NCBI GenBank assembly: GCA_002862805.1
Contig: PKEA01000061.1
Location: 1-51,296, forward strand
Direction: 5' to 3'
Source: Flavobacteriaceae bacterium
GTDB lineage: Bacteria; Bacteroidota; Bacteroidia; Flavobacteriales; Flavobacteriaceae
DNA: 51,296 nt
A program made the position numbers and the translations under genes. Under the pieces are notes generated by a model. That model did no database searches. It was not told where the DNA came from and saw nothing but the letters and a program-made list of their open reading frames with translations. Every line of letters starts with the position of its first letter. Position 1 is the stretch's first letter. Below, piece by piece: positions 7,933 to 17,384 of this stretch.

Positions 7933-8742
7933 ATGAGCTTTTTAGAAACACCAGAAGAAAAAAAATCATTTACTATTACAAGTATATTATTTGTAATACT
8001 CTTTCTATTGTTTACTTTTTTAGGGTTAACTTATATGGATCCGCCACCTGAAAACGGAATAGCGGTAAATTTTGGAACTAGTGATGTGGGTCAAGGTGAT
8101 ATTCAACCTACAGAACCTATTAAAACTGCACCAACGCTATCAGTAAGTGAACCTGTAACTTCTAGTGAAGAAAATACGCTGACTCAAGATAACGAATCAC
8201 CTGTTGTAGTTACACCTAAAAATAACACAAAACCTAAAACCAATACTCCTAAAGAGCAACCTAAAACAAAAGCAGAAACACCAAAGATTCCATCTAAGTC
8301 TACCAGTAATGCTCTTGATGCGTTAATTAATGGAGAGCCAAAAGATGGAAAAGATAATGGTGGGCATGGTGACGATGGTTTGCCTGGAGATAAAGGCAAT
8401 CCAAACGGAAGTATTTATGCGAATAGTTTTTATGGAAGTGGATCAGGTTCTGGGAATGGTTCTGGAAATGGGACAGGCTGGGGTTTAGCCGGTAGAAAGT
8501 TATCAGGAAATACCAAAAAAGTACAAGATTGCAATGAATCGGGTACTGTTGTTGTAAAAATATGGGTTAACAGAAATGGAAATGTTATAAAAGCAGAACG
8601 TACGCAAGGGACTACAAATACAAATCCTTGTTTGGTTAATCCGGCTTTAGAAACGGCTAGAACATTTAAATGGCAAGCAGATTCAAATGCACCAGAAACT
8701 CAAATAGGTTTTGTTGTGGTTAATTTTAAGCTTGGCGAATAA
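7933..8742 (+). CDS. TonB-like energy transducer
   Basis: This 269-aa protein has TonB architecture: a short cytoplasmic start, one transmembrane helix at about 13-36, and a Pro/Lys/Thr-rich periplasmic spacer (about 40-130). A Gly/Ser-rich hinge follows at about 167-184, then a C-terminal domain where SGTVVVKIWVNRNGNVIKA matches the TonB core pattern V.f.v..dG.v. The two C-terminal Cys residues (about 199 and 233) are unusual for classical TonB and could be disulphide-bonded. It is 39 nt downstream of exbD and completes an ExbB-ExbD-TonB set that would power TonB-dependent receptors. The receptor served is not in the window. Confidence 0.82.
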   Translation: MSFLETPEEKKSFTITSILFVILFLLFTFLGLTYMDPPPENGIAVNFGTSDVGQGDIQPTEPIKTAPTLSVSEPVTSSEENTLTQDNESPVVVTPKNNTKPKTNTPKEQPKTKAETPKIPSKSTSNALDALINGEPKDGKDNGGHGDDGLPGDKGNPNGSIYANSFYGSGSGSGNGSGNGTGWGLAGRKLSGNTKKVQDCNESGTVVVKIWVNRNGNVIKAERTQGTTNTNPCLVNPALETARTFKWQADSNAPETQIGFVVVNFKLGE

Positions 8743-8754
8743 GTTTCCAAATAT

Positions 8755-8845
8755 TCAATTCGTTTTTCCATTAGCCCCGATTATAGCTAACTGCCTCGCA
8801 GTGCGAAAAGCGGGTATTGCCTTTACAAAAGAACTAAAGTTTCGC
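8755..8845. repeat. Palindrome-bearing intergenic segment between tonB-like gene and folC
   Basis: This gap is much more GC-rich than its surroundings. It contains a perfect small hairpin ACTGC-CTC-GCAGT (8790-8802) nested between GCCCCG and CGGG segments. It resembles a degenerate Flavobacterium interspersed repeat (AGCCCCGATT...GCGGG), but I see no second copy in the window. Confidence 0.35.
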
Positions 8846-8862
8846 TTCAAAAAAATATTCAA

Positions 8863-10077
8863 ATGAATTATAAAGAAACTACTGAATGGCTTTTTAGTCA
8901 GCTTCCAATGTTTCAAAATCAAGGCGCTTCTGCTTATAAAAATGATTTATCTAATATTTTTTTATTAGATAATTACCTTAATCATCCACACAAGCAATTT
9001 AAAACTATTCATGTTGCAGGAACAAATGGAAAAGGTTCTACTTCTTCATTGTTGGCTTCTGTGTTGCAAGAAGCAGGTTATAAGGTCGGTTTGTATACGT
9101 CTCCACATTTAAAAGATTACAGAGAAAGAATTCGCATTAATGGAAATCTAATTTCCGAGGATTATGTTGTTGATTTTGTGCAAAATCATAAATCATTTTT
9201 TGAAGAGTATCAATTGAGTTTTTTTGAGATGACTGTGGGTTTAGCTTTTGATTATTTTGCACATGAAAAAGTAGATGTTGCAATTATTGAGGTTGGTCTT
9301 GGGGGTCGATTAGATGCCACAAATATAATTACCCCATTACTTTCTGTCATAACAAATATTGGTTTAGATCACACACAGTTTTTAGGTACTACTTTAAGAG
9401 AAATTGCTTTTGAAAAAGGCGGAATCATTAAAAAAAATGTTCCAGTTGTTGTTGGTGAATATGATTTAGAAACGAAACCTGTTTTTGATAAATTAGCTGA
9501 TTACAATAATTCTAAAATTTTTTATGCTCAAGATGAAAATATTCGAGAAATTCCTTGCGCTTTACTTGGAGATTATCAAATAGCTAATAAGAAAACAGTT
9601 TTATGTGCTTTACAATTACTTTCAGATGAGTTTGTTTATTCACAAAATCATGTTGAAAGTGGCTTTTTGAATGTTATATACAATACTGGTTTATTAGGAA
9701 GGTGGCAAGTATTAAATGCTTCTCCTAAAGTAGTTTGTGATACCGCACACAACAGTCATGGTTTAAAAGTTGTTTTAAATCAGATTAAAAAAGAACAATT
9801 TGATAATTTACATATTGTTTTAGGTGTGGTTAATGATAAAGAATTAGATTCTATTTTACCATTATTTCCAAAAAATGCTAAATATTATTTTTGTTCTCCA
9901 AATGTTTCACGTGCTCTCAATTCATCTATTTTAATGGAGCAAGGTATGAAAATTGGGCTTAAAGGGAAATTATATTCTTCTGTTTCAGATGCTTATGAAA
10001 GTGCTTTAAATTCATCAAAAAAAGCAGACTTTATTTACATAGGAGGAAGTACTTTTGTGGTTGCAGAAATAATTTAA
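8863..10077 (+). CDS. folC: Bifunctional folylpolyglutamate synthase / dihydrofolate synthase
   Basis: This 404-aa Mur-ligase-superfamily enzyme attaches L-glutamate to dihydropteroate or folates using ATP. The P-loop IHVAGTNGKGSTSSLLASVL begins at residue 49, followed by the family motif YTSPHLKDYRERIRI. IEVGLGGRLDATN and the magnesium/ATP region SVITNIGLDHTQFLG mark the central domain. The C-terminal domain starts near CDTAHNSHGLK. The length is slightly short but normal for Bacteroidetes. It is separated from the TonB-like gene by a palindromic gap and ends about 80 nt before tRNA-Val. Confidence 0.93.
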   Translation: MNYKETTEWLFSQLPMFQNQGASAYKNDLSNIFLLDNYLNHPHKQFKTIHVAGTNGKGSTSSLLASVLQEAGYKVGLYTSPHLKDYRERIRINGNLISEDYVVDFVQNHKSFFEEYQLSFFEMTVGLAFDYFAHEKVDVAIIEVGLGGRLDATNIITPLLSVITNIGLDHTQFLGTTLREIAFEKGGIIKKNVPVVVGEYDLETKPVFDKLADYNNSKIFYAQDENIREIPCALLGDYQIANKKTVLCALQLLSDEFVYSQNHVESGFLNVIYNTGLLGRWQVLNASPKVVCDTAHNSHGLKVVLNQIKKEQFDNLHIVLGVVNDKELDSILPLFPKNAKYYFCSPNVSRALNSSILMEQGMKIGLKGKLYSSVSDAYESALNSSKKADFIYIGGSTFVVAEII

Positions 10078-10093
10078 AAAAAATCAAATAATG

Positions 10094-10124
10094 TTTGCAA
10101 TTACAAATAATGAATGTATATTTG
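10094..10124 (+). promoter_or_regulatory. Promoter of tRNA-Val
   Basis: TTTG at 10094-10097 and TATATTTG at 10117-10124 are separated by 19 nt. This is the consensus spacing and sequence of the Bacteroidetes primary-sigma promoter. The 5' end of the tRNA lies 35 nt further on. Confidence 0.75.
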
Positions 10125-10159
10125 CACTCGCAATACGGTAATAGTAAAGCGTTTTATTG

Positions 10160-10234
10160 GGGCGATTAGCTCAGCTGGTTCAGAGCACCTCGTTTACACC
10201 GAGGGGGTCGGGGGTTCGAACCCCTCATCGCCCA
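10160..10234 (+). tRNA. tRNA-Val (anticodon UAC)
   Basis: 75 nt folding as a standard cloverleaf. Acceptor arms GGGCGAT (10160-10166) and ATCGCCC (10227-10233) pair fully. The D-arm contains AGCTCAGCTGGT and the anticodon stem CCTCG/CGAGG encloses the loop TTTACAC with anticodon TAC. The T-arm GGGGGTTCGAACCCC is present and A is the discriminator base. CCA is not encoded (ACA follows), which is common in Bacteroidetes. Confidence 0.97.
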
Positions 10235-10235
10235 C

Positions 10236-10267
10236 AAAAAAAGCACTTCATTTGAAGTGCTTTTTTT
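10236..10267. terminator. Bidirectional terminator between tRNA-Val and murF
   Basis: The stem GCACTTC/GAAGTGC (10243-10249, 10254-10260) with an ATTT loop is extended by seven A-T pairs on each side. It begins right after the tRNA 3' end and stops 4 nt before the murF stop codon, so it serves both convergent transcripts. Confidence 0.88.
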
Positions 10268-10270
10268 ATT

Positions 10271-11554
10271 TTATATAAATTCTAAAACTCGTTCTAGAGC
10301 CATTCCTCTAGATCCTTTAATTAAAATAAAACTATTCTTTAGTTCATTTTTCTTTAAGTAATTTGAGAATTCTCCAAAGTTTTGATAAAAATGTAAATGA
10401 GAACTATTTTCTTTATTTAAATAAAAATCTTTTCCAACTAAATGTGAGGTTATAGTAGTTTCATTTTTCAATAAATTGATAACGTTTTTGTGTTCTGTTA
10501 AACTTTCCTCTCCTAATTCAAACATATCTCCTAAGATAACAACTTTTGAAGCTTTTTCAATTTGTATGAAGTTGCTAATTGCTGCAGTCATGCTGCTTGG
10601 ATTTGCATTATAGGCGTCTAATATTATTTCATTGCTGTTTTTCTCAATAAGTTGAGATCTATTATTTGTAGGAATATAATTTTCTATAGCTTCTTTGATA
10701 ACAGAATCCTCAATTTTAAAATACTTTCCAATAGTTATGGCCGCGTTAATGTTGTTTGCGTTATATGCGCCTATTAAATGTGAAGTTACATTTGTACTGT
10801 TAAAATGAATTTTAACCATTGGATTGGCTTCAATTGATGTAATTTTTACATCTGCATTTTCGGTAGTTTTAGAAAATGAATAATTTTTTATGTCTCTTGT
10901 TTTTTCTTGTTGTAAAGCATCATCTAGATTTACAAATACAATTTGATTGTTTGTTCTTAAATAATCATACAACTCGCTTTTTCCTTTGATTATGCCTTGA
11001 ACTCCTCCAAAACCCTCTAGGTGTGCTTTCCCAAAATTAGTAATATATCCAAAATTAGGTTCAGCTATTTGGCAAAGTAATTCAATTTCTTTTTGATGAT
11101 TTGCGCCCATTTCAACAATTCCTAATTCAGTTTCTTTATTGAATCTTAATAGGGTTAAGGGTACACCAATATGGTTGTTTAGGTTGCCAATAGTGGCAAT
11201 CGTGTTGAATTTGGCAGAAAGTACTGCTTTTATTAATTCTTTAGTTGTAGTTTTTCCGTTACTACCAGTAAGTGCTATAATTGGTGTTTTTAATTTTTTT
11301 CTATGATAGTTTGCTAATTTTTGTAATGTGGATAAAACATCATCAACAAGAATTGTTTTACCTTCAATTTGATAATTAGGATTGTCTATTACAATGTATT
11401 TAGCACCTTTTTTTATTGCTTCTTCAGTAAATGTATTCGCATCAAAGTTTTCTCCTTTAAGTGCAAAGAACATACTGTTTTTTTCTATTTTTCTTGTGTC
11501 AGTTGAAACTTCTGAGCATTCAAGAAACTTTACATATAAGATTTCTATTTTCAT
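10271..11554 (-). CDS. murF: UDP-N-acetylmuramoyl-tripeptide--D-alanyl-D-alanine ligase
   Basis: A 427-aa cytoplasmic Mur ligase that adds D-Ala-D-Ala to UDP-MurNAc-tripeptide, the last soluble step of peptidoglycan precursor synthesis. The N-terminal domain has STDTRKIEKNSMFFALKGENFDA, the UDP-binding signature. The P-loop is ALTGSNGKTTTKEL (about 94-107), GIVEMGANHQKEI follows, and the C-terminal domain contains ILDAYNANPSSM. It reads toward tRNA-Val and ends in a shared terminator. It follows gldJ's 3' end on the same strand, but a strong terminator at 11570-11599 lies upstream of gldJ's end and not between murF and its own start; no clear promoter was found within 60 bp. Confidence 0.95.
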   Translation of the reverse strand: MKIEILYVKFLECSEVSTDTRKIEKNSMFFALKGENFDANTFTEEAIKKGAKYIVIDNPNYQIEGKTILVDDVLSTLQKLANYHRKKLKTPIIALTGSNGKTTTKELIKAVLSAKFNTIATIGNLNNHIGVPLTLLRFNKETELGIVEMGANHQKEIELLCQIAEPNFGYITNFGKAHLEGFGGVQGIIKGKSELYDYLRTNNQIVFVNLDDALQQEKTRDIKNYSFSKTTENADVKITSIEANPMVKIHFNSTNVTSHLIGAYNANNINAAITIGKYFKIEDSVIKEAIENYIPTNNRSQLIEKNSNEIILDAYNANPSSMTAAISNFIQIEKASKVVILGDMFELGEESLTEHKNVINLLKNETTITSHLVGKDFYLNKENSSHLHFYQNFGEFSNYLKKNELKNSFILIKGSRGMALERVLEFI

Positions 11555-11569
11555 AAAGCGAATATACTA

Positions 11570-11599
11570 AAAAAGCCCTTTCAATTGAAAGGGCTTTTT
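11570..11599 (-). terminator. Terminator of gldJ
   Basis: A perfect 30-nt palindrome (AAAAAGCCCTTTCAA and its complement) whose minus-strand arm ends in five Ts. It lies 19 nt beyond the gldJ stop codon and 15 nt upstream of murF, so it separates the two transcripts or attenuates read-through into murF. Confidence 0.85.
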
Positions 11600-11617
11600 A
11601 TAAAAGTATGATTGTAT

Positions 11618-13312
11618 TTATTGTTTTGGATTTCCTCTAGGAGTCTTCTTGTTAGATTTTGGTCCAACTTTAGACATTGCATTTCTAAATCCAATATAGT
11701 CAGTAGCCATATCTTGTGGGAAATATCTACGAGATGCTGGATCTAACCAGTAAGCTCTATCTCTCCAAGAACCACCTTTATAAACTCTAACGTTGTCGTT
11801 AACTAAAGTTGTTCTGTCATTCGACTTGTCATATTTTTTAGTCATCTCACCTAAACTATCTACAGATATTGTATGTTTAGGAGATTCATACATTCTAAAT
11901 TGATCTTCTTTACCTTCATCTTCTTCTTCAGATGAACCAAAGTCAAAACGTCTAGTTGAAGCTCTATCACCATCTCTATAGTTTCTGTTGTCAGAAGTAG
12001 AGAATTGAGTTCTTAAGTAGGTTTCATTGTCATCAACTGGAACCTGAGCAATTTGACCAGGGAAGTTTCTGGCTACAATCTTACCATTGCTTAATGTATC
12101 ATAAGTAATGTTATCAGTTGTTACGATTTCAGTTGTACCGTCTTCTCCAATTTTATTTTTCATATAAACGTTACCTCTAAAGTAGTTGAAGTCATTTGCT
12201 TCGTCATCAACCATTGGTCTGTAAACATCGGCAACCCATTCAGCTACGTTACCTGCCATGTCATATAATCCAAAGTCGTTTGGAGGGTAACTTTTAACTT
12301 TATTAGTAATATCTGCACCATCATCAGACCATCCTGCGATTCCGCCATAATCTCCTTTACCTTGTTTGAAGTTAGCTAATTGGTCTCCTCTGTATTGTCT
12401 TTTTCCTGATCGTGTGTATTGTCCGTTCCAAGGGTATTTCTTTTGACCTTTGTAGATGTTGTATTCTCTGTTTCCTACTAAAGCTAATGCTGCATATTCC
12501 CATTCCGCTTCAGTTGGTAATCTGTACTCAGGTAATATTAAACCAGAATTTCTTTGTGCATAAACATTTTTTGCAGTATCTGCTACTTCTTGTCTTCCGC
12601 TTTTATTTAACTCTTTTTTAAGTACTACGTCTTCTTTACCACCAAAAGTTTGTGTAGGTGCTGCTAAGTATGTTTCAGTGCTGAATGAGGTTTCGGCTGT
12701 AACGTCTTTAACTTTTGCGTTCTTTTTTAAATATCCTTCTCTTTCAAGAATATTTTCATTAACACGGTCAGTTCTCCACTTGCTAAATTCAGTTGCTTGA
12801 ATCCAATTTACACCAACTACTGGGTATTCTGCATATGCAGGATGTCTTAGGTAGTTATTTGTCATTGTTTCGTTATAACCTAAACGATTTCTCCAAACTA
12901 AAGTATCTGGAATCGCACCGGTATATATGTTTTTGTAATTTTCATCTTCTGGAGGAAAAACTGTTTTTAACCAAAACAAGTATTCAGTATACATGATATT
13001 AGTTACTTCTGTTTCATCCATAAAAAATGATTGTACATGCTGTTGATTTGGAGTGTTGTTCCAATCATGCATAGGATCATCTTGTACTTTACCCATTGTA
13101 AAAGTTCCACCTTCAACTGGAATCATTCCTGGAGGAGTTTCTTGTTGTTTGAACTTAGAGTTGAATTGAAAGCCGCCTTCTTTGTCGTTGATTTTCCAAC
13201 CCGTAGCTTTTGAACCACCTTTTGTTCCTGAGCTCTTACTACAACTAGTAAAACCTATTGCTACTGACAATGCCAATATCAATTTTAAAGTCATAATTTT
13301 CTTAATTTTCAT
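11618..13312 (-). CDS. gldJ: Gliding-motility / type IX secretion lipoprotein GldJ
   Basis: A 564-aa outer-membrane-associated lipoprotein required for gliding and for stability of the type IX secretion machinery. The signal peptide ends in the lipobox GFTSC with lipidated Cys24. The body is a sulfatase-modifying-factor (FGE/SUMF1-like) fold: GMIPVEGGTFTMGKVQDDP near residue 62, MDETEVTNIMYTEYL, EYPVVGVNWIQATEFSKW, LPTEAEWEYAALA, NDFGLYDMAGNVAEWVADVY, and RVYKGGSWRDRAYWLDPASRR near the end. GldJ and its relative GldK share this fold. The divergent neighbours porU and porV support GldJ over GldK. Confidence 0.95.
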   Translation of the reverse strand: MKIKKIMTLKLILALSVAIGFTSCSKSSGTKGGSKATGWKINDKEGGFQFNSKFKQQETPPGMIPVEGGTFTMGKVQDDPMHDWNNTPNQQHVQSFFMDETEVTNIMYTEYLFWLKTVFPPEDENYKNIYTGAIPDTLVWRNRLGYNETMTNNYLRHPAYAEYPVVGVNWIQATEFSKWRTDRVNENILEREGYLKKNAKVKDVTAETSFSTETYLAAPTQTFGGKEDVVLKKELNKSGRQEVADTAKNVYAQRNSGLILPEYRLPTEAEWEYAALALVGNREYNIYKGQKKYPWNGQYTRSGKRQYRGDQLANFKQGKGDYGGIAGWSDDGADITNKVKSYPPNDFGLYDMAGNVAEWVADVYRPMVDDEANDFNYFRGNVYMKNKIGEDGTTEIVTTDNITYDTLSNGKIVARNFPGQIAQVPVDDNETYLRTQFSTSDNRNYRDGDRASTRRFDFGSSEEEDEGKEDQFRMYESPKHTISVDSLGEMTKKYDKSNDRTTLVNDNVRVYKGGSWRDRAYWLDPASRRYFPQDMATDYIGFRNAMSKVGPKSNKKTPRGNPKQ

Positions 13313-13340
13313 ACTTTAGTAGGTAATAATTTTAGAGTCG

Positions 13341-13369
13341 CAAGATAATAATTATCAATTAATTTGCAA
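13341..13369 (-). promoter_or_regulatory. Possible gldJ promoter
   Basis: On the minus strand TTG (plus CAA 13367-13369) lies 19 nt upstream of TATCTTG (plus 13341-13347), one base short of the TAnnTTTG consensus. It is about 30 bp upstream of the gldJ start codon. Confidence 0.3.
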
Positions 13370-13474
13370 CATGTTTTTAAAAAAATATTAAATATTTGTT
13401 AATCTAACTCTTTTATAACGTTTTAGCCTTTTTTTTATTGTATAAATTTAGATATATTGATTTATTTTTTTCTC

Positions 13475-13505
13475 TTTGTAATATATATACTAAAACTACG
13501 TTTTG
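13475..13505 (+). promoter_or_regulatory. Possible porU promoter
   Basis: TTTG at 13475-13478 and TACGTTTTG at 13497-13505 are separated by 18 nt. The -7 box has one extra T relative to TAnnTTTG. Transcription from it would begin at about the porU ATG (13512), giving almost no leader. Confidence 0.3.
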
Positions 13506-13511
13506 TTAAGA

Positions 13512-16500
13512 ATGAAAAAGATTTTTATTTACTTTATGTTTTTTCTTTTTGGGGTTGTCTATTCTCAAAATCAGACTAATATTTCTTTAACTTGGAGTAA
13601 TTCTGTTCAATATCTCGGAGATGATGTTTATTTTGAGTTTCCGCAATTTGATAATGATTATTTTGAGTTAAATATCCCTAATAAAACTATTGGTTTTAGT
13701 TATTTATTTAAAAGTAACGGTTTTGTAGACTCTTCTTCATTAGAAATTAACTCTATTAAATATGAGATAATCCAATCGAGTTATCTTAAAAATCTCGATA
13801 TTTCTAAACTGCCTAATCAGTTGAAATATTCTATTGAGTCTGTAAAAGCAAGAGAAGATATTTATTCTGTTTTAAAATTGTCTCCTATTATTAATGATAA
13901 TGGTGTTTTAAAGAAAGTTATTTCTTTTAGTTTTAATTTCACTTATAATAATAATTTAAGAAATAATTCATTAGTTGTTAATTCCATTACTAATTCTGTT
14001 TTAAGTTCTGGAACATGGCATAGGTTTTATGTTGAGAAATCAGGGGTATATAAGTTATCAAAAAGTTTTTTACAGTCTTTAGGTGTTAATGTTTCGGGAG
14101 ATCCAAGGAGTATTAAAATATTTGGAAATGGTGGAAGAATGTTGCCTTTATTAAATAGTACTGTTTATCCTAATGATTTAACGGAGAATGCGATTAAATT
14201 TGTAGGTGAAGAAGACGGTGTTTTTAACGATTCTGATTTTATTCTTTTTTATGCTGAAGGTGTAGATGCCTGGAACACAGAAAGTTTGACTAGTGTCAAT
14301 TTATTTTCTGATAAATCTTATTTTTATGTTACGACGTCATCTGGTTCTGGTAAAAGAATAGCTTCCGCTATAGAGCCAACGGCAGCTCCAAGTTTTAGTT
14401 TTACAAATTATAATGATGTTATAACATACGAGAAGGACTTAGTTAATGCGGGTAAAGTTGGTCGAAGATGGTTTGGAGAACAGTTCAATATTAATAATGA
14501 GCAAATTTTTGAGTTTTTAATTCCGAATTTAGATCTTTCATCTCCTGTTGGGTTGAAGATAAACTTTGCTTCAAAGTCCTACGGAGTATCTTCTTTTGAT
14601 GTAGAGGCTAATAATCAAACAATTGGAAGTTTAACTTTTCCTACTTTGGTTGCGTTTAGCGGTGTTGAGGGTTACGAAAGTGCTTTAAATGCTAGTTTTA
14701 CTTCGTCGTCATCAACAATAAGTTTAAATCTAACTTATAACAATGGTGGGGTTCCATCATCAAATGGTTATTTAGATTTTATTAGATTGACTACAGTTAG
14801 GAATTTGTCAGGTTTTGGAGAGCAGTTTCCATTTTTTAATAATCAAGAGTTATCAAATATTGGTGTTGGACAATATAATTTTACTAATGCAAGTAATATT
14901 AATGAGGTTTGGGATGTAACAGATCGTTTTAATGTTCAAAATTATATTAATTCGTCAGGTTCTAATTTCAGTTTTAAAGTAAATTTAGGTACTGAAAAAA
15001 AATATATTGCAGTTGATTTTTCAGATACTTACTCGCCTTTAAAAGAAACGAATACGTTAGTTTCTAATCAAAACCTTAAAGGGACTATTTTTCTTAATAA
15101 TTCAGGTGTCTTTGAGGATATTGATTATTTAATTATTACACCAAATAATTTATTTACACCTGCAGAAAGATTGGCTGATTTCCATAGGTTGAATTCCGGA
15201 ATGAAGGTTAAAGTGGTAAGCATTGAAAGTATTTATCAGGAATTTAGTTCAGGAAAACAAGATGTTGCAGCAATAAGAAACTTTATAAAGTATGTTTATC
15301 AAAATGCTTCGAATGTTTCAAATAGAGTTAAGTATGTCAATTTATTTGGCGACGCATCTTACGATTATAAAAATAGATTATCAAGTAATACTAACATTGT
15401 TCCTGTTTTTCACGGTTTTAACCCATTGGCAAGCGAAACTAATAATATTTCTAATTTTTCTTTGTACTTGTCTTTTATGTCTGATGATTTTTATGGGCTT
15501 ATGGATGATTCAGAAGGTACAATGTTAAGTGGTGCAGACGGTATTGATATTGCAGTAGGTAGAATGTTAGTTTCGTCAGTGCAACAAGCAAATGAAATGG
15601 TTGACAAAGTGATTGAATATCATGATGAAGAATCGTATGGAAGATGGAGAAATAATTATGTCATTTATTCTGATGATGCAGATGATGCTACTGATGCAAC
15701 ACTTCAGTTTGGATTGGATGATTTAGCGAATACTTTAGTGGATCAAAAACCATTTGTAAATGTAAAAAAAATACATACAGACGCTTATATTCAGCAAGTT
15801 GCTGCGGGTGGGGAAAGATATCCAGAAGCAAAAGCAGATTTTCTAGATAATATAGAATTAGGTGCTTTAGTTTTTAATTATTTCGGACATGGAAATGAAG
15901 AGTCTTTAGGTAGAGAGCGTTTATTTGAAAAAATTGATGCTCAAAATTTAACAAATAAATACAGGTATCCTTTATTTGTTACAATAACATGTGAATTTAC
16001 TCGTTTTGATGATCCAAACAGGTTTACTGGAGGTGAATATATGTATTGGAATACAAGCGGTGGGGCTATTAGTTTAATTGCAACCACAAGGCAAATTGGT
16101 GTTACTACTGGTTTTACAATGAATAATATACTTAGTGAAGAGTTGTATGCATTTGGGTCAACTAATTATCCTACTATTGCAGAGGCTTTGCGTTTAACTA
16201 AGTTAAGAACAGGTTCAGATAATAGGCGAGTTGTCTTTTACATAGGTGACCCTGCATTAAAGTTAGCAATTCCTAAGTCTAAAGTAGTTTTAACCAAAGT
16301 TAATGATGTAGACGTGAGTTTGCCAAATGATGTGTTTAGTGCCTTAAGTTTAATGAAAGTTTCGGGAGAAGTTGTAGATGAATCTGATAATTTGATTTCT
16401 GATTATAACGGAGATTTGGCAGTTCAAATTTTCGATAAAGAAATCAATAGAAGTACATTAGGAAATAATGGTACAACTAATAGTTCTGGTCAATTAATAA

Positions 16501-17384
16501 TTATGGATTTCACAACACTTGGAGAAACTATTTTTAGGGGAAATGCTTCTGTTGTTAATGGTAAATTCGATTTAAGTTTTGTCGTTCCTCAGGATATTAG
16601 AATTCCTATTGGGAACGGAAAAATTAGTTTTTATTCTAAAAGAAGTAATACTGTTTTAGAAGATCAGACGGGTTATAATACAGATATTCAAATTGGTGGC
16701 GTTAATACAAGTGCTCCTGCTGATAATACTCCGCCAACTGTAAGGTTGTACATGAATGACGAAAGTTTTGCTTCTGGAGGAATTACTAATTGCTCACCTT
16801 ACTTACTTGCTTTTTTAGAAGATGAAAACGGAATCAATACAGCAAGTGGTATTGGTCATGATATAGTTGCTATTTTAGATGGTGATGAGTCAAATCCTTA
16901 CGTTTTAAATGATTATTATGAAACAGAAAATAACGATTACACCAAAGGTAAAGTTCGTTTCCCGTTTAGGGATTTAGAATCGGGCATGCATACTATTCTT
17001 TTTAAAGCTTGGGATGTATATAATAACTTAATAACACAAGAAATTCAGTTTAATGCCGTTTGTAATGAAGATGGTTTAATAATAGAAAAAGTTTTAAATT
17101 ATCCAAATCCTTTTGTAAGTTATACTGAATTTTGGTTTTCTCACAATATGCCGTTTGAGCCATTAGATGTTCAGGTACAAATTTTAACTATTTCAGGAAA
17201 ACTAGTAAAAACAATAAATCAACAAGTGGTTACTGATGGTTTTTTGTGTAGAGAAATAACATGGGACGGAAAGGATGACTTTGGAGATAGAATAGGAAAA
17301 GGGGTTTATGTTTACAAGCTAACTGTTCGATCAACAACAACGGGTAAAAAAACAGAAAAATACGAGAAACTTGTAATCCTATAA
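13512..17384 (+). CDS. porU: Type IX secretion system sortase PorU
   Basis: This 1290-aa surface protease of the gingipain (C25) type removes the C-terminal sorting domain of T9SS cargo and links cargo to lipopolysaccharide. I start at ATG 13512 rather than the in-frame TTG at 13503, because the ATG begins a clean signal peptide (MKKIFIYFMFFLFGVVYSQ) and the TTG overlaps a possible -7 box. The catalytic pair is visible: His793 in FNYFGHGNEES and Cys827 in FVTITCEFTRFDDP. The N-terminal third is a beta-rich gingipain prodomain-like region. The C-terminus has a cargo-like sorting domain with NYPNPF and GVYVYKLTV. porV is 38 nt downstream. Confidence 0.94.
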   Translation: MKKIFIYFMFFLFGVVYSQNQTNISLTWSNSVQYLGDDVYFEFPQFDNDYFELNIPNKTIGFSYLFKSNGFVDSSSLEINSIKYEIIQSSYLKNLDISKLPNQLKYSIESVKAREDIYSVLKLSPIINDNGVLKKVISFSFNFTYNNNLRNNSLVVNSITNSVLSSGTWHRFYVEKSGVYKLSKSFLQSLGVNVSGDPRSIKIFGNGGRMLPLLNSTVYPNDLTENAIKFVGEEDGVFNDSDFILFYAEGVDAWNTESLTSVNLFSDKSYFYVTTSSGSGKRIASAIEPTAAPSFSFTNYNDVITYEKDLVNAGKVGRRWFGEQFNINNEQIFEFLIPNLDLSSPVGLKINFASKSYGVSSFDVEANNQTIGSLTFPTLVAFSGVEGYESALNASFTSSSSTISLNLTYNNGGVPSSNGYLDFIRLTTVRNLSGFGEQFPFFNNQELSNIGVGQYNFTNASNINEVWDVTDRFNVQNYINSSGSNFSFKVNLGTEKKYIAVDFSDTYSPLKETNTLVSNQNLKGTIFLNNSGVFEDIDYLIITPNNLFTPAERLADFHRLNSGMKVKVVSIESIYQEFSSGKQDVAAIRNFIKYVYQNASNVSNRVKYVNLFGDASYDYKNRLSSNTNIVPVFHGFNPLASETNNISNFSLYLSFMSDDFYGLMDDSEGTMLSGADGIDIAVGRMLVSSVQQANEMVDKVIEYHDEESYGRWRNNYVIYSDDADDATDATLQFGLDDLANTLVDQKPFVNVKKIHTDAYIQQVAAGGERYPEAKADFLDNIELGALVFNYFGHGNEESLGRERLFEKIDAQNLTNKYRYPLFVTITCEFTRFDDPNRFTGGEYMYWNTSGGAISLIATTRQIGVTTGFTMNNILSEELYAFGSTNYPTIAEALRLTKLRTGSDNRRVVFYIGDPALKLAIPKSKVVLTKVNDVDVSLPNDVFSALSLMKVSGEVVDESDNLISDYNGDLAVQIFDKEINRSTLGNNGTTNSSGQLIIMDFTTLGETIFRGNASVVNGKFDLSFVVPQDIRIPIGNGKISFYSKRSNTVLEDQTGYNTDIQIGGVNTSAPADNTPPTVRLYMNDESFASGGITNCSPYLLAFLEDENGINTASGIGHDIVAILDGDESNPYVLNDYYETENNDYTKGKVRFPFRDLESGMHTILFKAWDVYNNLITQEIQFNAVCNEDGLIIEKVLNYPNPFVSYTEFWFSHNMPFEPLDVQVQILTISGKLVKTINQQVVTDGFLCREITWDGKDDFGDRIGKGVYVYKLTVRSTTTGKKTEKYEKLVIL

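Noticed and set aside
13503..13511. Upstream TTG start for porU
   Set aside because: It overlaps a possible -7 box and adds only three residues before a clean ATG-initiated signal peptide.
15292..15528. Alternative-frame ORF inside porU
   Set aside because: It is in another frame of a well-supported long gene and has no independent start signal.
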